DNA of 64,000 nt from Marsupella aquatica. Lineage: Eukaryota > Marchantiophyta. Position numbers and translations under genes: made by a program. The stretch covers positions 18,600,001-18,664,000 of the forward strand of contig OZ316892.1 of NCBI GenBank assembly GCA_973895155.1, written 5' to 3'. Position 1 is the stretch's first letter. Every line of letters begins with the position of its first letter. The notes below the pieces were generated by a model. That model had not been told where the DNA came from. It searched no databases and saw only the letters and a program-made list of their open reading frames with translations. Below, in pieces: positions 23,322-36,560 of this stretch.

Positions 23322-26300
23322 TTACCCACTTAACTGGCCGAGTGATTCCTGGCTAGGCATCACAGCCACTATCATGGAATTGTCCACAACGCTCTTCATC
23401 TTCACCAAATCTCCTCTTGCAAACTGTGAACAACACATTTTGTTAAAAATGCAATAAACATAAATTGAAAGATAGAAGAACACTCAAATCAAACACACAT
23501 TTACCTTTGCAATGGGGTTAGGAGACTGCATTGGTTTCTACTGTGCAGGTGATGCATTTGCTGAGGATGCTTTCTTCCTTTTCTTCTTTCCCTTTCTAGT
23601 TGATGGAGTGTCATCCTGCTCACTTGGAACAAGAGTTTCTTTTGGCAACTCAGATGATTCTGGGGTTACATCTGGTGTCAACTGAGTCGACTTATCCTCT
23701 GGCAACTGAAAGGCATCTGAAATGGCTTCTTTGGGCAACTTAGATGGCAAAAGGTTCACTTCCAATAATTCAGTTTGCTTCAGAGTACTATTAGTTGTGT
23801 CAGTTGGTCTTCCCTGTGACACAGGAGGCTCCCCTAAAGATGCTGTCATAAAACACACACAAAAGAAATGCATAAACAAACATGTATACACCAGCAACAT
23901 ATAATCACACTAAAAACATGCAAGAACATTATAAACATGCAATGACATATACATATCACAATAATTACATTGAATGGACAGTGTATACATGATAGAGAAT
24001 TTTACCTTCATTATCGCCTGAAAAAGTAAGAGATCGCTTTCTACTACCTTGTTTGGTAGCTGTAGTCAACTTACTGTGACTAGGCACAACTGTTGGAACT
24101 TGTGCATTACTGGTTTGATGTGCCATCCATGTAGTCATCATGTTTGTCAACTCCCTCACAGTGCCTTTCAACTCAGCGACATCCCATTTCACAGCCCCAA
24201 TGGCAGTGATCTCTTCTTTTGAATGTGGGGTCTGTAAATGAACCACAAACCAACACAACATTCTCACTGTCAAACTTACAAACGACACAACACTCTGTCA
24301 AATGGAGAATGATGTACAAATCAAATTGGTATGACAATACTCACAGCTGATCCATGTTTGTATCCTTGCCCCAGTAAGCTAGCACTTTTACCCTCCCCAC
24401 TTGCCAATGATGGGCTCACCTTTGCTCCCACAAAACTACCAGTCTGACCTTTTGCACTTGCCAATGATGGGCTCATTGTCACCTTTGGCAATGAACCCTG
24501 ACTACCATGGTTTTCTTTCAGGTCAAATATACCTGGGCTTGATCCTCTCTTCTGATCCTGTTCAAACACACAATGAATGAGAATCACAGAGTCTATTTTC
24601 ATGAAGATTCACAAACAAGACAGAATTGATAGTGAAAATGATAGACAATTTACCATTCTCTTTGCTGCTGCAGCATGCCCTCCTCTTCCAAAGTGAGAGG
24701 TATCTTGCACTCGTGCTCTTTTATCAGTCATCTATTTACTCAAAGATATCAATGCTGGACTGGTAAAATGAGATACCAAAGCTGCCCATTTCTTTGGATC
24801 AACACCAGATGGCCCAGGTTTGGTTGGATCCTCATTGCAAACTTTCTTCCAGTAAACATGCATTTTATGGCGCTCTCTCTTCAATATGCCACGACAATGT
24901 CTCTGGAATTTGGTCTTAATAAATTCCCCACCCACATACTTCCACTCAGCTGCCATGTTATTCCACACTGTGGTTGTATGAACTTGTGGATGATCAGTCC
25001 ATTTTGGCTTTGATACATCAAAGACTCTGAGTACGTTGCCACGAAGTTCCTCCAGCCAGTATTGTTTGTTGCCATCAGAATCATCAATATCATTGTCATA
25101 AATCTGCATTTCACAGACAATGTCAATTCATAACTCTGGAATTTATGCAGAGTCCAGGTTTTATACACACAACAACAGAGAGGATCAGATTTGTCTAAAT
25201 CTACATTCAAAAAAAGTACAATACTCACTTTAATGTGTTTGGGCAAATCTCCATGATCCCTTCGTTGTTTGGCAGTATTATCAAACTGCTTCTTAGCATG
25301 CCTTCATTCCCTGCGCATCTCAGAGGCCCCGCCTGCAATGCACACACATGCATTCAATCAAAAAATATGTACATGATTGAAAAGTTGAGCAAATGCCCTT
25401 GCATATGCATGACGAGCAGATTGTGTATTACCTGAAGATCCTCTGGAATGTAGTACATCAGATTGACCTGATCTGCCTTCAGATGCTGATGGAACCACTA
25501 AACAAACACACAACACCAAAGCACTTCAATTAATTTCATTTCCAAGTAGAATATCAACTTCCAAACACACCTGAAAAGTAGAACAGTACAATCCACTCAC
25601 TTTCATATAAGAGTCCAGTGTCTGGGTCTTTCCAACATCTCACCAGCCCACCTCCACCAGGCCCAGTCTTCTTAGGACCACGATTTTGTTTCTGTACCTA
25701 CATCATGGACAAACGTAAGCATATCAACATATAATTTGAAAAAGGGACAAGGATCCCTTCCTATTAGGATGATGAAGTTCAAGCATTACCTGTTGTTCAC
25801 TCTCTGGTTCTGACCCTCCAATGTCAGAGTCCTCAATGTCATACTCAGAAGGAGAACCATAGCCATCATCACCACACTCTGCCATGTTCACCTTGGTAAC
25901 TTCTGATAGTCTAGAGCTCCTCCTCTTTGGCAATGTTTCAGTTGAAGTACCTTTCACCAAAGTAGGCTTTCCTCTCTCTCGTTGTACATGTGTGGTTGGG
26001 CCTCTAAGGAACAAAGCAATCATCAACATACACCAATGCAGATCAAACATACATGCAAAATGAATCTACAACACCGTAACACTAGTACTTATGTACAGGA
26101 TCCATACTAGTATGAGACCAATCTGGAATATGAAAACAGAACATGAACCTGACAACTTCATCTACTGAATGAAATTTGCAATAGACATATTAACACACAC
26201 ATCAGCATGCAGCCTGGCCCCAGTCCTAGATCATGCATAATTTTGACATTATGCTCTATGTTCCGCTTTCGGGCCTCCTCATAAGGATTCATAGAATATG

Positions 26301-26334
26301 ACAACCCCTGCAATCTTCCTTTCCCAGGCTGCAT
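23322..26334 (-). pseudogene. TNPA/TNP1-like gene of CACTA-2, degenerate
   Basis: Reading leftward, a short first exon at ATG 26334 encodes MQPGKGRLQGLSYSMNPYEE and goes on to ARKRNIEHNVKIMHDLGLG, a start seen in plant CACTA TNPA-like proteins. Small exons follow: 26020-25790 (RRSSRLSEVTK, acidic), 25109-24732 (Transposase_24-like, EELRGNVLRVFDVSK, RHCRGILKRERHKMH), 24555-24321, 24288-23965 (AELKGTVRELTNMMTTW) and 23850-23538 (Lys-rich end). A further exon near 23425 gives LVKMKSVVDNSMIVAVM, the start of the TNP1-like end. A TAG lies at 23538-23540. The C-terminal domain is cut off where the coiled-coil element begins (about 23320). It is homologous in layout to 7919-11090. Confidence 0.65.
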
Positions 26335-26428
26335 TCACCAACTGCACAAATGGGTAAACCATTAGTCTGATTTCATATATAGTCCATACATGTAGTCCAT
26401 CTATGGACTTCACACACCTAAAACCTAT

Positions 26429-29400
26429 TCACTGCTTAGGCCTGCCCTTTCTTGCAGATCCCTCTGCATCTCTACCTCGTTTGGGACCAGTACTTGGTCC
26501 TGGATTTGCTCTGGACCTACAGGCCTTAGCCAATTCAATGTGTAATTTGGCATTGTTTTCCATTGTAGCATGGAAATCAACGTCTGTGTAATCACCTAAC
26601 ACCCTTGTGGACCTGGATTCTTTGTGGAGGATTGTTCTCCATGCTATCCCCTTCTCATTGGGGTGGAAGAAAACCTGCTCCACTTGCTTTGGGAAAACGT
26701 AATCCATTTTCTTGGACACACCCAGTTCTCTATGGAAATTCACTTGCCAAAGACCAGACTCAGAATACCTCATACTGGCAGAGGATTTAGGAGTCCATGA
26801 TGGATCTGCCCATTTCCCTTTGAAAAGAATCACCCCTTTCCTCAAGCTGCCGTAATTCAGTACTAAGATATCTGTCAAGGCCCCTACATACTGTACAGAT
26901 TCTTCTCTAGTTGCGCTTGACCTGTCCACTCGCTTCTCAGTGAATGTCGAAGCCATCCCAGAATCAAAAGTGCTGAATGCACCAGAATCACAATCACTCA
27001 AACACCCCAAGGATGGAATAGTCCTCTAGTGATGCCCATAGGCTCTGCATGCCCTATACAGTCGTGCCTTCAAACTAGGTGGTGTGGAGTATGCAGATAG
27101 TAATGACCGCTCAGACTCTGTCTCAAAATTATGGGTATTGACTAATGTTTGAAACCATTCCCTGAAAGGTGGCAGTTCTTGGCAATCAAGGGGAAATTCC
27201 ACTGGTTTTCTTCGATTGGCAGGCTTCCTCATCCATTCCTTCCGGAAATCCACTCTTTGTTTGGTAACAGTCTCATTGGTAGCATCATATATCCTACATG
27301 GCAACAACAACACTCAAGACATTAGTGCACGATCCACCATGAATATACAAACACAATGGGGCAGCATAATTATGATGCATATGGTACAGGGTTTACATAC
27401 CTATACCATGGAGCCACTGTCTCTTCATTCTCCAATATATAATGATGCATGGCCATCATTTCATCTGACCAATTCAAAGTTATCTCCTTTGCAGCCCCTT
27501 CCAAGACAATGCCTGCAACGCCAGCATCCTCCTCCAACTCCCAGGTTCGTTTTCCCTCTCCCTTAGCATCAATCATGTATTCAGAAAGGAATCCCAAAGA
27601 CTCATCTAATACATAGCCTTCAGCCATAGAAGCCTCTGGACGTGCCTTGTTTTGTACATAACCCTTCAAAACCTTCAGGTTCCTCTCTATTGGGTACATC
27701 CATCTGCCTGTAACTGGGCCACACAAGTCTAATTCCTCCACTAGGTGAATCATTAAATGGGTCATGACATCAAAGAAGCTTGGTGGAAAATGGATTTCCA
27801 CAATGCAGAGAGTGAATGCAACATCCATCATCAAATTCTCATACATTGAAGGGTCCCACACCTTCGTACAGATCTGGCGATAGATATTGCTCATCCCAGC
27901 TATGGCCAAGCGAACCCCTTCATCAAGTAATCCCATTGTTGCCAGAGGGAGAATCTGTTGCATGAGTTGGTGGAAATCATGTGATTTCAACCCAGAGAGT
28001 TTCTTGGATTTTGTAACACACTTTGCCAAAGAACTTGAAAAACCAGTGGGCCCTTTCAAGGTCAATAACACCTCCAAGAACCTTGTTGTTTCCTTCTTGC
28101 TCAGGCAATATGGGGCTGGGGGCATCAACAATTTGTCATCCTTACGCTTGGGAGCTGGATTGGGTACAAGCCATAGGTGTTGGCGTACCTGTAAGAGCTT
28201 CAGGTCTTCTCGCACAGAAGGAGTGTCCTTGGTCCCAATGATAGTGTGCACAATGTTGTGTGCAAGATTCTTCTCACAGTGCATGGGATCTAGACAATGG
28301 TTAATGAGTAGTTCCTGCAGTGGACACACAATTCAGAAATTAGGGCACTGAATACAACAATTACAAAATCTGGGCTACAGGAAGTAAACACATTTCAAAG
28401 TCATATGAAGAGATTGCAGAAATTCATTGTAGTAGTATGGAGTCTTACGTTCCAATAGGGTAACTTGTACAGACTAGTAGCCCTCTTCACTCCATGCACC
28501 TTTATGGGGCAGCTCTCATCCTCAACCTTGGTTCCTCCCTTCTTCAAATATTCTGTTGTCTCGTCTCCCCACTTCTTTCTATCAGAGCTTGACATTCTAC
28601 ACGGTGCAGGTCGGCTCTCAATTGCACCATCAAAGTATTGTGCACTGTCTGGTCTACGAAAAAGATGCCTTGCTGCTAACCATCGACGGTGGCCACTGTA
28701 CTCTAATTTCTGCAAGTGCTTAGAACCACGTGCCACACATTTTGGCCCACAGATGACACATCCTTTGTATCCAGCGTGTTGTTGTCCAGATATTAAACCA
28801 TATGCAGGGTAATCATTGATTGTCCACAATAGCACAGCCCTTAGGTTGAAGTGTTGAGACAATCCTGGGCGTGGCAATTTGTCAAAGCAGGGCACTCCTT
28901 TCGTCCACAACAGCTCCAGCTCCTCATAGAATGGGCCCAATCTTATGTCCAGTTGTTCCTCTGTTACTGAATCAGGTCCTGGAATCAGCATAGCTAGCAT
29001 GACAAAGAACTTCTTGGTGGTAAGCCAAGGAGGTAAATTGTAATTCAACAACAAGATTGGCCAGGTAGACCAAGCTGTGGAATTATTCCCAAAGGGATTC
29101 ACCCCATCAAGTGCCAACCCAAATCGCACATTCCTTGGTTCAGCTGCAAATTTTTTATCAATATTTGTATCCACATGCTTCCAAGCCTTGGAATCTGCTG
29201 CGTGCCAAACCATGTTGTCTGTGCTTCTATTCTCATGATGCCAAGTCATGAGTTTAGATGTACCAGCAGTGGCATACAATCTCTTCAACCTGGGAATTAT
29301 AGGGAAATACCGCACCACCTTCCTTGCCTGTAATGAATTCCCCACTCTCTTCATCTTGGGCTGCTAACACACTGAACAGTTTTCTAACTTGGCATTTTCA

Positions 29401-30295
29401 CCCCTAAAGAGCATGCAACCTTTCTCACAGACAGGGATTCTCTCATAATCCAAGCCAAGCTTTCTCAATAGCTGCTTTGCAGCATATAAGTTCTTGGGCA
29501 GATTATGCTCTGCAGGCATACCATGCTCCCCCATCAAAGACAACATGCATTCACTCCTTTGTTTGAGAATCCATGGCCATGACAGATGTTCAGCAGAAGC
29601 AACATGAATGACACAACATATATTTTGCTGCCTGGGAACAAAGGTTGCATTGCTGCATCTAAAGATAACTGTGCAGGATCAGTCTCCACAGGAGTTTTGG
29701 AGGTTTGAAGGGGGTTTACAGGATGGGCACCTCCTTCACTCTCATCATCCCCAAGTACAAAATCCAAGTCAAAACGGTCCTGATCATCTAGCTCATGCTC
29801 AGGGGATTCTTCACTGGTTCTCAGCAACGTTTCTTCCAGTAGAGCCCTGATATGTTCTTTGACATCTATAGTTGGATGTTCTTGAACATCCACAGTTGGA
29901 TACTCTGGAACATCCACAGTTGGATACTCTGGAACATCTACAAATAAATGTTCTTCAACATCTATAGTTGGCTGTTGTGCACAGGTTGCCTGCTGAAGGT
30001 TTGCTACCCTCAATGCCTCAGGGCCATGTTGTAACATGTAGTCAGCACCCCACTCTTCATCAGAAGAGTCCTGTCCCTGTTTAATAAGGTGCAGTCTAGC
30101 AGTATTCCGATTAGTCCTATAATTCCCTTTGCAGTTCACACAAGGGCAGTACATCTTATGGTCCCCACTCTTGTGGCAGGCCTTCTGTTCTCGAACCCAC
30201 AAAGCATCATCACGATGTTGTACTCTAGCTGGATGGAAGAGCGGCAACTTTGGAGTTCTACCCACACCTAACGTATTCTGTGGCAATTGTGCCAT
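26429..30295 (-). pseudogene. TNP2-type CACTA transposase gene of CACTA-2, degenerate
   Basis: The start at 30295 gives MAQLPQNTLGVGRTPK, then the CPC-x2-C zinc motif and an acidic region with a repeated VDVPEYPT-type octapeptide (about 29960-29850). The Transposase_21 core (RFGLALDGVNP, LLNYNLPPW) runs to a donor near 28445. A DUF4218-like exon occupies 28320-27399 (LDPMHCEKN, FFDVMTHLMIH, RWMYPIERN). DUF4216-like parts follow from 27300 to 26429 (YVGALTDILVLNYG, YVFPKQVEQVFF). A one-base deletion near 29550 shifts frame, and TAGs lie at 29364-29366 and 27026-27028. Alignment by eye with 4041-7741 places these at Gly and Tyr positions. The exon-intron structure matches CACTA-1, so both descend from one family. 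Confidence 0.8.
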
Positions 30296-30299
30296 GCTA

Positions 30300-30868
30300 G
30301 CTTGATTGAAATTGTATTCAAACTATGATTTTCAAACTGAATCAGAGTGACATGCATACAAAATTGGGCCTACCGTCACAGTTGTACAACCGATGCCAAC
30401 CACAGTCCAATTGCTCAAACCCACAGAGCCCAGTTTCTCAAATCCACTGTAGTAGGACACCTTCTCCTTCTTGCATACAAATAGAGCATCACATACAATG
30501 TCATCAGAATGATACTATGAACGTAAATCTCTGTGCCTTCATCATTTCCAGTATTTGTTTGCCTATTAGGAATGTGAGCAGACAGGTCTGGAATAAGTAA
30601 CGTTTGTGACACCAGTGACAAATTTACAAGTGAAGTTTAGACATCAATATGGAGGAAAGTCACACTCAAAGCACTTGCTTGAAAATCAGAATCCTACCCT
30701 GGAAAAGATAATAAAGTTGATTTCTCAAAATTAATTGCCTCAATCCGCAATGCACTGTCGTAGAGTGTGTATACATGAGGAGTTCATCAAACTGCATATA
30801 AATAGTCCACATGTTTTAGCACTCTGAAAATTGTTTAAGTGCACGTGAAACCATCAAAAAGCTCTATC
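30300..30868. other. spacer between PHD and transposase genes of CACTA-2
   Basis: No BRCT or F-box coding sequence is present here, unlike the 2.5 kb spacer at the same place in CACTA-1. It is non-coding and probably includes the transposase promoter. Confidence 0.45.
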
Positions 30869-31567
30869 TCAAGTTTGTGTTCCATCCAGCCTCAATGAAA
30901 TCCAAGATATGTGGCTCCTAGCAGGAGTGCCTAGTGTAGGGTCAATGTCATGGTCAGGACAGTAAAACATCCCCTTCTTGGGCTGCCCATGCGCTGAGTG
31001 ATCCCAAATTGTTCGATCATGGGCAAATCCCCTCTACTGGATAAACAGCAGGCAGTCCTTGTGCCATGCCTTAGGACACCTCATGCACTGAACCAAAAAG
31101 CCATTAGCCCCATCATTGGGCCCCTGTCCACAAGTAAGACAAATATGGAGTCCACATGATGCTGTGCCAGGAACCAAACACTACCGATAGTAAAACCGGG
31201 CACAGAGAGAGTCTGGACATTTTCTTACCTCTTCACCAATTTTTCCAGACACATGGCACTTAAAGCAAGAATGTTCCTCATTCTTGCAATCAACACAAAG
31301 CCATTCTCCAACATGGCCATCAGCGAGGGATATAGTTGGGCATAGCCATTGCTGACCCAAAGGACAGGAAACATTCTTATGGAAATGTCGGTGGCAAGGC
31401 CCATCACAAACAATGAGATCCCCTCCCTCATCACAAATTGCACATACATGTGGACTATTCTGGTTAATCTCAATGTCTGAATATAAGGACAATTGAGGTG
31501 CTTGAGAGGATTCACCTCTGCAACGATTCATGGCCTTCTGCTTATTGCGAGCCATGGTCCTGCACAC
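30869..31567 (-). pseudogene. EDM2-like multi-PHD protein of CACTA-2, two TAG stops
   Basis: From ATG 31567 (or 31552, MARNKQ) the frame encodes a full first PHD finger (CAICDEGGDLIVCDGPCHRH), then WLCVDCKNEEHSCFKC, CPDSLCARFYYR and a TAG at 31181-31183. The same frame continues with LHICLTCG and CMRCPKAWHKDC, meets TAG 31034-31036, and reads on through TIWDHSAHGQPKKGMFYCPD and HISW to a TGA at 30869-30871. Residue by residue this matches the protein at 1048-1557, including DHSAHG and DPTL-x-TP. It therefore shows the complete architecture of about 230 residues. The two TAGs align with Ser and Ala in the other copy, so they are mutations. It lies 5' of the transposase, as in CACTA-1. Confidence 0.75.
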
Positions 31568-32552
31568 TCAGTGTCGCGCCGCTAACCTGGGCCTTAAATC
31601 CAGTTTAGTGCCATGGTGCGACCTCGACCACCAGTAAGGGTGAGGGTTCGGGCAAGGAGGTGTGTAGTGACCTCAATTAGCCCTAAGTCGGGCTAAGTTG
31701 ATATACTTACCGGTATAACACCTGAATAATTCGTACTAGTCATAGGTATATTTGTTTTCCACCGCTGGAATATTCCCTCAGTTAGTGACTCGGACTAACT
31801 CCCGGCTTGGGGCCTTTCAAGCCATCGACACGACAGGACCTTGTGACATACAATGAGTGGCAATCCCTACCATTAGTCCGCACCCGGTACGTCCCTTAAA
31901 ATGGCGCCTTTACCCAGACAAAGCATACACACAACACCAGTTACTTGCAGAAACATTAGGGGGAAAAGACTACATTTACTCAGTGAAGCATCAGTTTACA
32001 TGGTTGACTCGACTTCAAAGGGGGTCAGCAGGCCCAACGGCAGTCGATGCCCAGTCTCTACGAGGCCCTGCCTCGCACTTGCCCAGCAAGCTCGACTCTG
32101 GCTCTCACTCCTTGGTGCACTCTGACTCTGCTTAGGCCGGGACTCCCCGTGCCTCACCTTCCCTCTGCTGAGATAACTAAGCCTTCTCCCCTTCCTTAGC
32201 GGAAGGGGAAGCCTAAATACTACAATCGCGGAGGAGAGCCGGAGGATACTGCCTTCCGGGATACTACCTACTGACTAACTACCTACTGACTACTGGCCGT
32301 GCCGCACTGACTGGTTGACCGTCGACGACAAGGTGCCGACCGGAATGGCAACGGCCAAGCCTACTGACTAATTCTAGTCCGTTGATGGACTCCATCCTAC
32401 GTTGGCTGATCCTAACTGATCCGGCCCTAATTCTTCTTACTGCTGCTAATCGGCGCCTAATGACAGTCATTCTGTCGTTACGCCTAACCAAAAGATGCCG
32501 CTGACTTAACTGCCTCGCACGGCGCCTGCTTCCACTCTTCGCTAACCACCCC
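31568..32552. other. 5' flank of CACTA-2 PHD gene and non-coding end of second coiled-coil element
   Basis: About 110 bp of PHD leader is followed at 31678 by TGACCTCAATTAGCC, a candidate end of the coiled-coil element. The rest, to 32552, is GC-richer non-coding DNA with many short ACTACCTACTGAC-like repeats near 32262-32300. No gene is supported. Confidence 0.35.
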
Positions 32553-34862
32553 TTACGTGTGTGCAGTGGTTGGACCAAGGCTGGTCCCCTTGTCGGGACG
32601 AGACCTCGAGCCGCCTTGATCAGAGGTGGGCCCAGGTTTTCCCCGCTGGAGGATGAGCAGGGTAATGCGGTCCTGCAAGGCCTTGTTGTCCCGTACCGCC
32701 TCCTCCGCCTCATTTGCAGCTTCATCGACCTCGGTCTGGAGCCGCGCTACCTCCAGATTGAGCTGGTCGATGGAGTTGCGATGGATCTGGTCCTGTGCTA
32801 GCAATTTATCTCGTTCGGCGGAGAGACTAGCCACCTGCTGTGCTGCCTACAGGAATTGTTTGTTGAGGTCGGTCAGGCTGGTAACCCGAGCCGAAGATTC
32901 TGAGCGTAATTGAAGCACGGTGTCATCCAGCTTCTTGAGTTCGACCTGCGCTCTGCTTAACTCCTGGTTTAGTCCATCCCTCTGTTCGACGGTGTGGACT
33001 AACTCCTCACGTCGGGTTGTTGCCTCCTCCTCAAGGTGCTCTACCAACATCTGGAGGCGCCCGATCTCATTCCCCTTCGCCATGAGTTCTTCTTCCAGGC
33101 GGCTTACGATCCGTGGTTGGTGCTCTAACATGAAGAAGGCTGGTTGAAAGTACGCCGAGACTTGTTGTCCGATGTACGTCGCCAGCTCCCCAGACATAGT
33201 CTGGCTAAACTTCTGGACCAGGTCGTAGGCCATGGTCCCCGGGGCTACTTGGTAGTCCTCCATCCTCTCGGGTACCGGTGGTTCCTCGGCAGGGGCAATG
33301 AGCTCCTCCGTAGTCAGCGCTGGGGAGGGGAAGGTCTCTTCAGGTGGTGGAGGGATTGGGGGTGGTTGTACTGCGGGTAGCGGAGGCTCGATGGAAGGGG
33401 GCGGCGGAATTTCCACAGGGGGCGATGGCGGAGTATTAGTCGGGGCTTCCGGCTCGGGGTTTGCCCGAGGGACGGTAGTCCGCGTAGTCGGGGTTGCCTC
33501 CTCTGGGGCGGGGGTGACATTACCCGGGGCTGAGGTGGCCATATTCTTTCCTCTGGCCTCCCGCCGTGCCTTGTACCAGGTGAGGATAATGGCGATATGA
33601 CTTCCAAGTAAGTCTTCCCCCCAATAGCCATACCACCTTGAGCCCGCTTCAGCTCCCCCGAGAATCTTCGGTAGAAGAATTGGGCCCAGTTTCGTTGTTT
33701 GTACTGTTCCACCTGCAAAATCGTGTAGAGGGAATCTCGGATCGTGGCTCAATCATGTGTAGGGTAGTCCGTATGAAGTTAAGCCGCTCCATACAGGTTA
33801 AGTTGGTGCACGCCCCCTGCTTGTATCCGTTGTCCGTCTTACCCTCGGGTTTGAAGTGCCACGGCGTATACTCCTTATCCCGAATTCGGATTTCCACCGG
33901 CACCGGCCCGGTTGGTAGGCAGAAGATTTGCGTTAACTGATGCTCCATGAGTGATAAGGCCTGCCCCAAAACCTTGGTGGTCAATGCGTTAGTGTCAAAA
34001 TTGGAGATGAACTCACAAATCTCCTTCGGCCCAGCGGCGCACGGCCTCCATAGCAAGTGGGCGAACCGCTCCAACTGATGCTCCTTGAGATAGTCCGCAT
34101 GTTCGAGTTTCTTGATCGCGATCCAGACTACTTCGGGGACGCGGATTACCTGTAATAAGTTGGACTTCGGGTTATCCGGGGGCCATCGGGTCTGGTTGGT
34201 CGGGGGGTTTGCCGGGCAGGTGCAGGCGCGGCGTCGGTCCGTGTTGATTCGGGGGCCGTCGTAGTCCTTGGCCGCTTACAAGGACGCTGTTCGAGTTGCA
34301 GACTAGCTCGCTCGGAACCCGAAGAACACTTCGTGTTGATTACTGGACGGAATTGGGACTGTTTCGGCGGTACTCCGGTGGTCATCGGTTGAGGCACTGG
34401 TGGTATCGGGGTAGCCATATCCCAGTTGAAGGCATTGGAGCTTTCCCCGAGGAACGTAAGATTACGCGCCGCTTCCCGTTGTCTGTTGATGTCTTCCTGG
34501 CGCTTTTCGGCTGCGATCTGCTGGTCTAGGTACTCCGGAATCTTGTCGAACTCTGCTTGAGTAAGCCGCTGGTTGCCCTTCAGCTTAAAGAACTTCGCTG
34601 GAACCTCAAGAATCGCCTCAGCTACCGATCTAAGCCCTTCCTCGCTGAGATATAGTTCGGTGATGTAGTCTCGCAGCTCGTTGTAGCTGGAATCCCTGGT
34701 GATGGCTGTCCTTTCGCAATTAACTAGTGCTACCTTGGTCACCAGCCTCGCGTATCTTTGTTCGTAAGCGGCTTTCTCAGGGCAAGAGTACCAGTAAGTC
34801 TCGGAGAACTTAGCACCTACCTCGCCAAACAAGGTCCAAAATCCCAAGGCTGTGAGGGTCAT
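32553..34862 (-). pseudogene. coiled-coil transposon protein, second copy, decayed
   Basis: Reading leftward from 34862, an N-terminal segment (TLFGEVGAKFSETYWY) leads into a Pro/Arg-rich linker ending near 34146. After a frame change comes a domain with LTQIFCLPTGPVPVEIRIRD and GACTNLTCMERLNFIRTTLH. This aligns by eye with VFGLPIGNK and CTNPHIGEMIDF in the protein at 20097-23249. After a second frameshift near 33735, a Pro-rich stretch and a coiled coil (EEELMAKGNEIGRLQMLVEH) follow to a TAG at 32847-32849, and the frame reads on to 32553. No polymerase or integrase domain is present. It is a related but distinct and more damaged family member. Confidence 0.5.
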
Positions 34863-36560
34863 ACTAACCTCGTAGTCCGGTTCGTTGAGTCCGTGTTCCC
34901 ACCCGGCTGGTCCTCTGTCTCGTGGAGGCCTCGCTCGTCCTGACTAAATCTCGCCACATTCCGCTCTTCTCCCTCGATAATCTCCTTGTGAAGGTCGACT
35001 CGATTCAATCAGCAGGGCGAGTGGGTGGCAACGTCCATGAATTCAAAGAAAGGTAGACATGAGCAAATGGCCCACAGCACCATCGGCTCCTCTCTTATGG
35101 AGGTGCTAGGATGAGCCCAAGCGTGAGAAGGCCACGCCGTTTTGGTCATTGATAGCGAGCTGAAGTCAGCGCCTCGGTCCAAGCGTGATTCTTCTAACTG
35201 ATTTTTACTCCGCTGCCGCCACCGTACCTCGGTCGCGCGTAATAATCCCCTTCCTTAACTTGTAATGATTCGATCATCTTAACCTACTCCTAATCTAATC
35301 ATAATGGCAACAGACGGCTATACGTGCTATTCTACACTATGGCTACGGTCCTAATGACCGTATAAGTCCTAATCTACGACCTGGGTTCGGTCAAGTGATA
35401 CGTTACCCGTGTCACACTCAGACCCTACATCAGATTGTGAAACAAGAAGGAATAACAGGGTGCAGCATGACACAAAAGAATGAGGGTGCAGCATAAAATA
35501 TGACATGTAACCACAAGGGTGCAGCATAAACCAATGCTTTATAGATGGCAAAGCATTTAGGACTGAGCAGCGCAAATAACCTTGGCCTATGATTGGAAGC
35601 AATCACAAATATTGCAACCTGTATGCCTTCGCTTGCTGTACAGCAGTGCTCACTCACCTTGCCTTTTTAAAATCTGTAAGGGCAACACAGAACAAATAGC
35701 AATTGAGTTTCAACAAAGCATTCATTTGGCTCTCAAGTTTTAAAATGGACAGAGCAAACACAACAATGTGCACAACAAAGCACAGAGAGCAACAAAACTC
35801 CAGCAAACTGGGACTCAGGCAAGAGATACGAATTTTAGCAGCGAAATCAAATCAAGATTCAGACCTGTGAGTTCAACATGCAGTGCTCACTCACCCTGCC
35901 CTTTTTTAAATCTGTAAAAATCAAGTTTTATTGTGTGCCTTCTACATCTTAAGCTACTGCACACATCTGTTACAGAACCATAAGTTGCTATACTCTCAAC
36001 AAGCTGCTGGTCCACCCAATTTTTCAAAAGCTGCACCGTACTCTATCTTCGTGCACAAATGACTATACCGGGCTGCTGTCAGAGACCCTTACAAAGAATT
36101 TAAAATTGACCAAGCTGATTTTAGTTTAGTTTCGTCCAGTTTGCAGACCAAAGGAAATCATGTGGCTGTATTCATTGCTGTGTATGGATGTTGTGTGAAC
36201 ATCAGACAGTTAGCTGTAAATTACCATAGTTGAAGAGCAAGGCTTGTACAAAAGCCACTAAGGAATTCTCTGAGGTGGCACAGCAGTTGGCAAACCACAC
36301 ACGAAACTCTGAAACTTTTTGGCGACAAAATTCTACAGAGTCGCTGCTGGAATCAAGTGAGGATTCACCATACATGCCTGCACTGCTCTTCAGTAAAAAA
36401 AAGAGAAAAGAAAAGGGCTATGATACAGAGGGATGTCAAAAGAAGAGTAAGGAAACCAATTCATTGAGGAACATAGATAGACTAAGGAAAACATCATACA
36501 ATGGAAAACTAAGGACTACATTGTAATAATAAGAGATCAAGCTCACCTTGCACCACAAAG
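34863..36560. other. non-coding DNA with short duplications
   Basis: The start belongs to the coiled-coil element leader (to about 35410). GGGTGCAGCAT occurs three times between 35458 and 35530. A 36-bp segment around GTGCTCACTCACC occurs near 35648 and again near 35884. I see no gene. Confidence 0.35.

Larger units (their letters stand above)
23322..31567 (-). mobile_element. CACTA-2 element (both ends missing or displaced)
   Basis: The gene order PHD, TNP2-type, TNPA-like on the minus strand mirrors CACTA-1 without the BRCT and F-box-like ORFs. The 3' end is lost where the coiled-coil element begins near 23320. The 5' end is followed at about 31680 by the second coiled-coil element. No CACTA terminus was found next to either border. 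Confidence 0.6.

Noticed and set aside
5679-31183. Reassignment of TAG to an amino acid, given many in-frame TAGs
   Set aside because: Where two homologues can be aligned by eye the TAGs fall opposite different residues (Cys, Gly, Tyr, Ser, Ala), and the phosphatase and F-box-like genes end normally at TAG.
35369-35657. Minus-strand hydrophobic ORFs near 35.4-35.7 kb
   Set aside because: They overlap the GGGTGCAGCAT repeats in two frames and show no conserved membrane-protein pattern.
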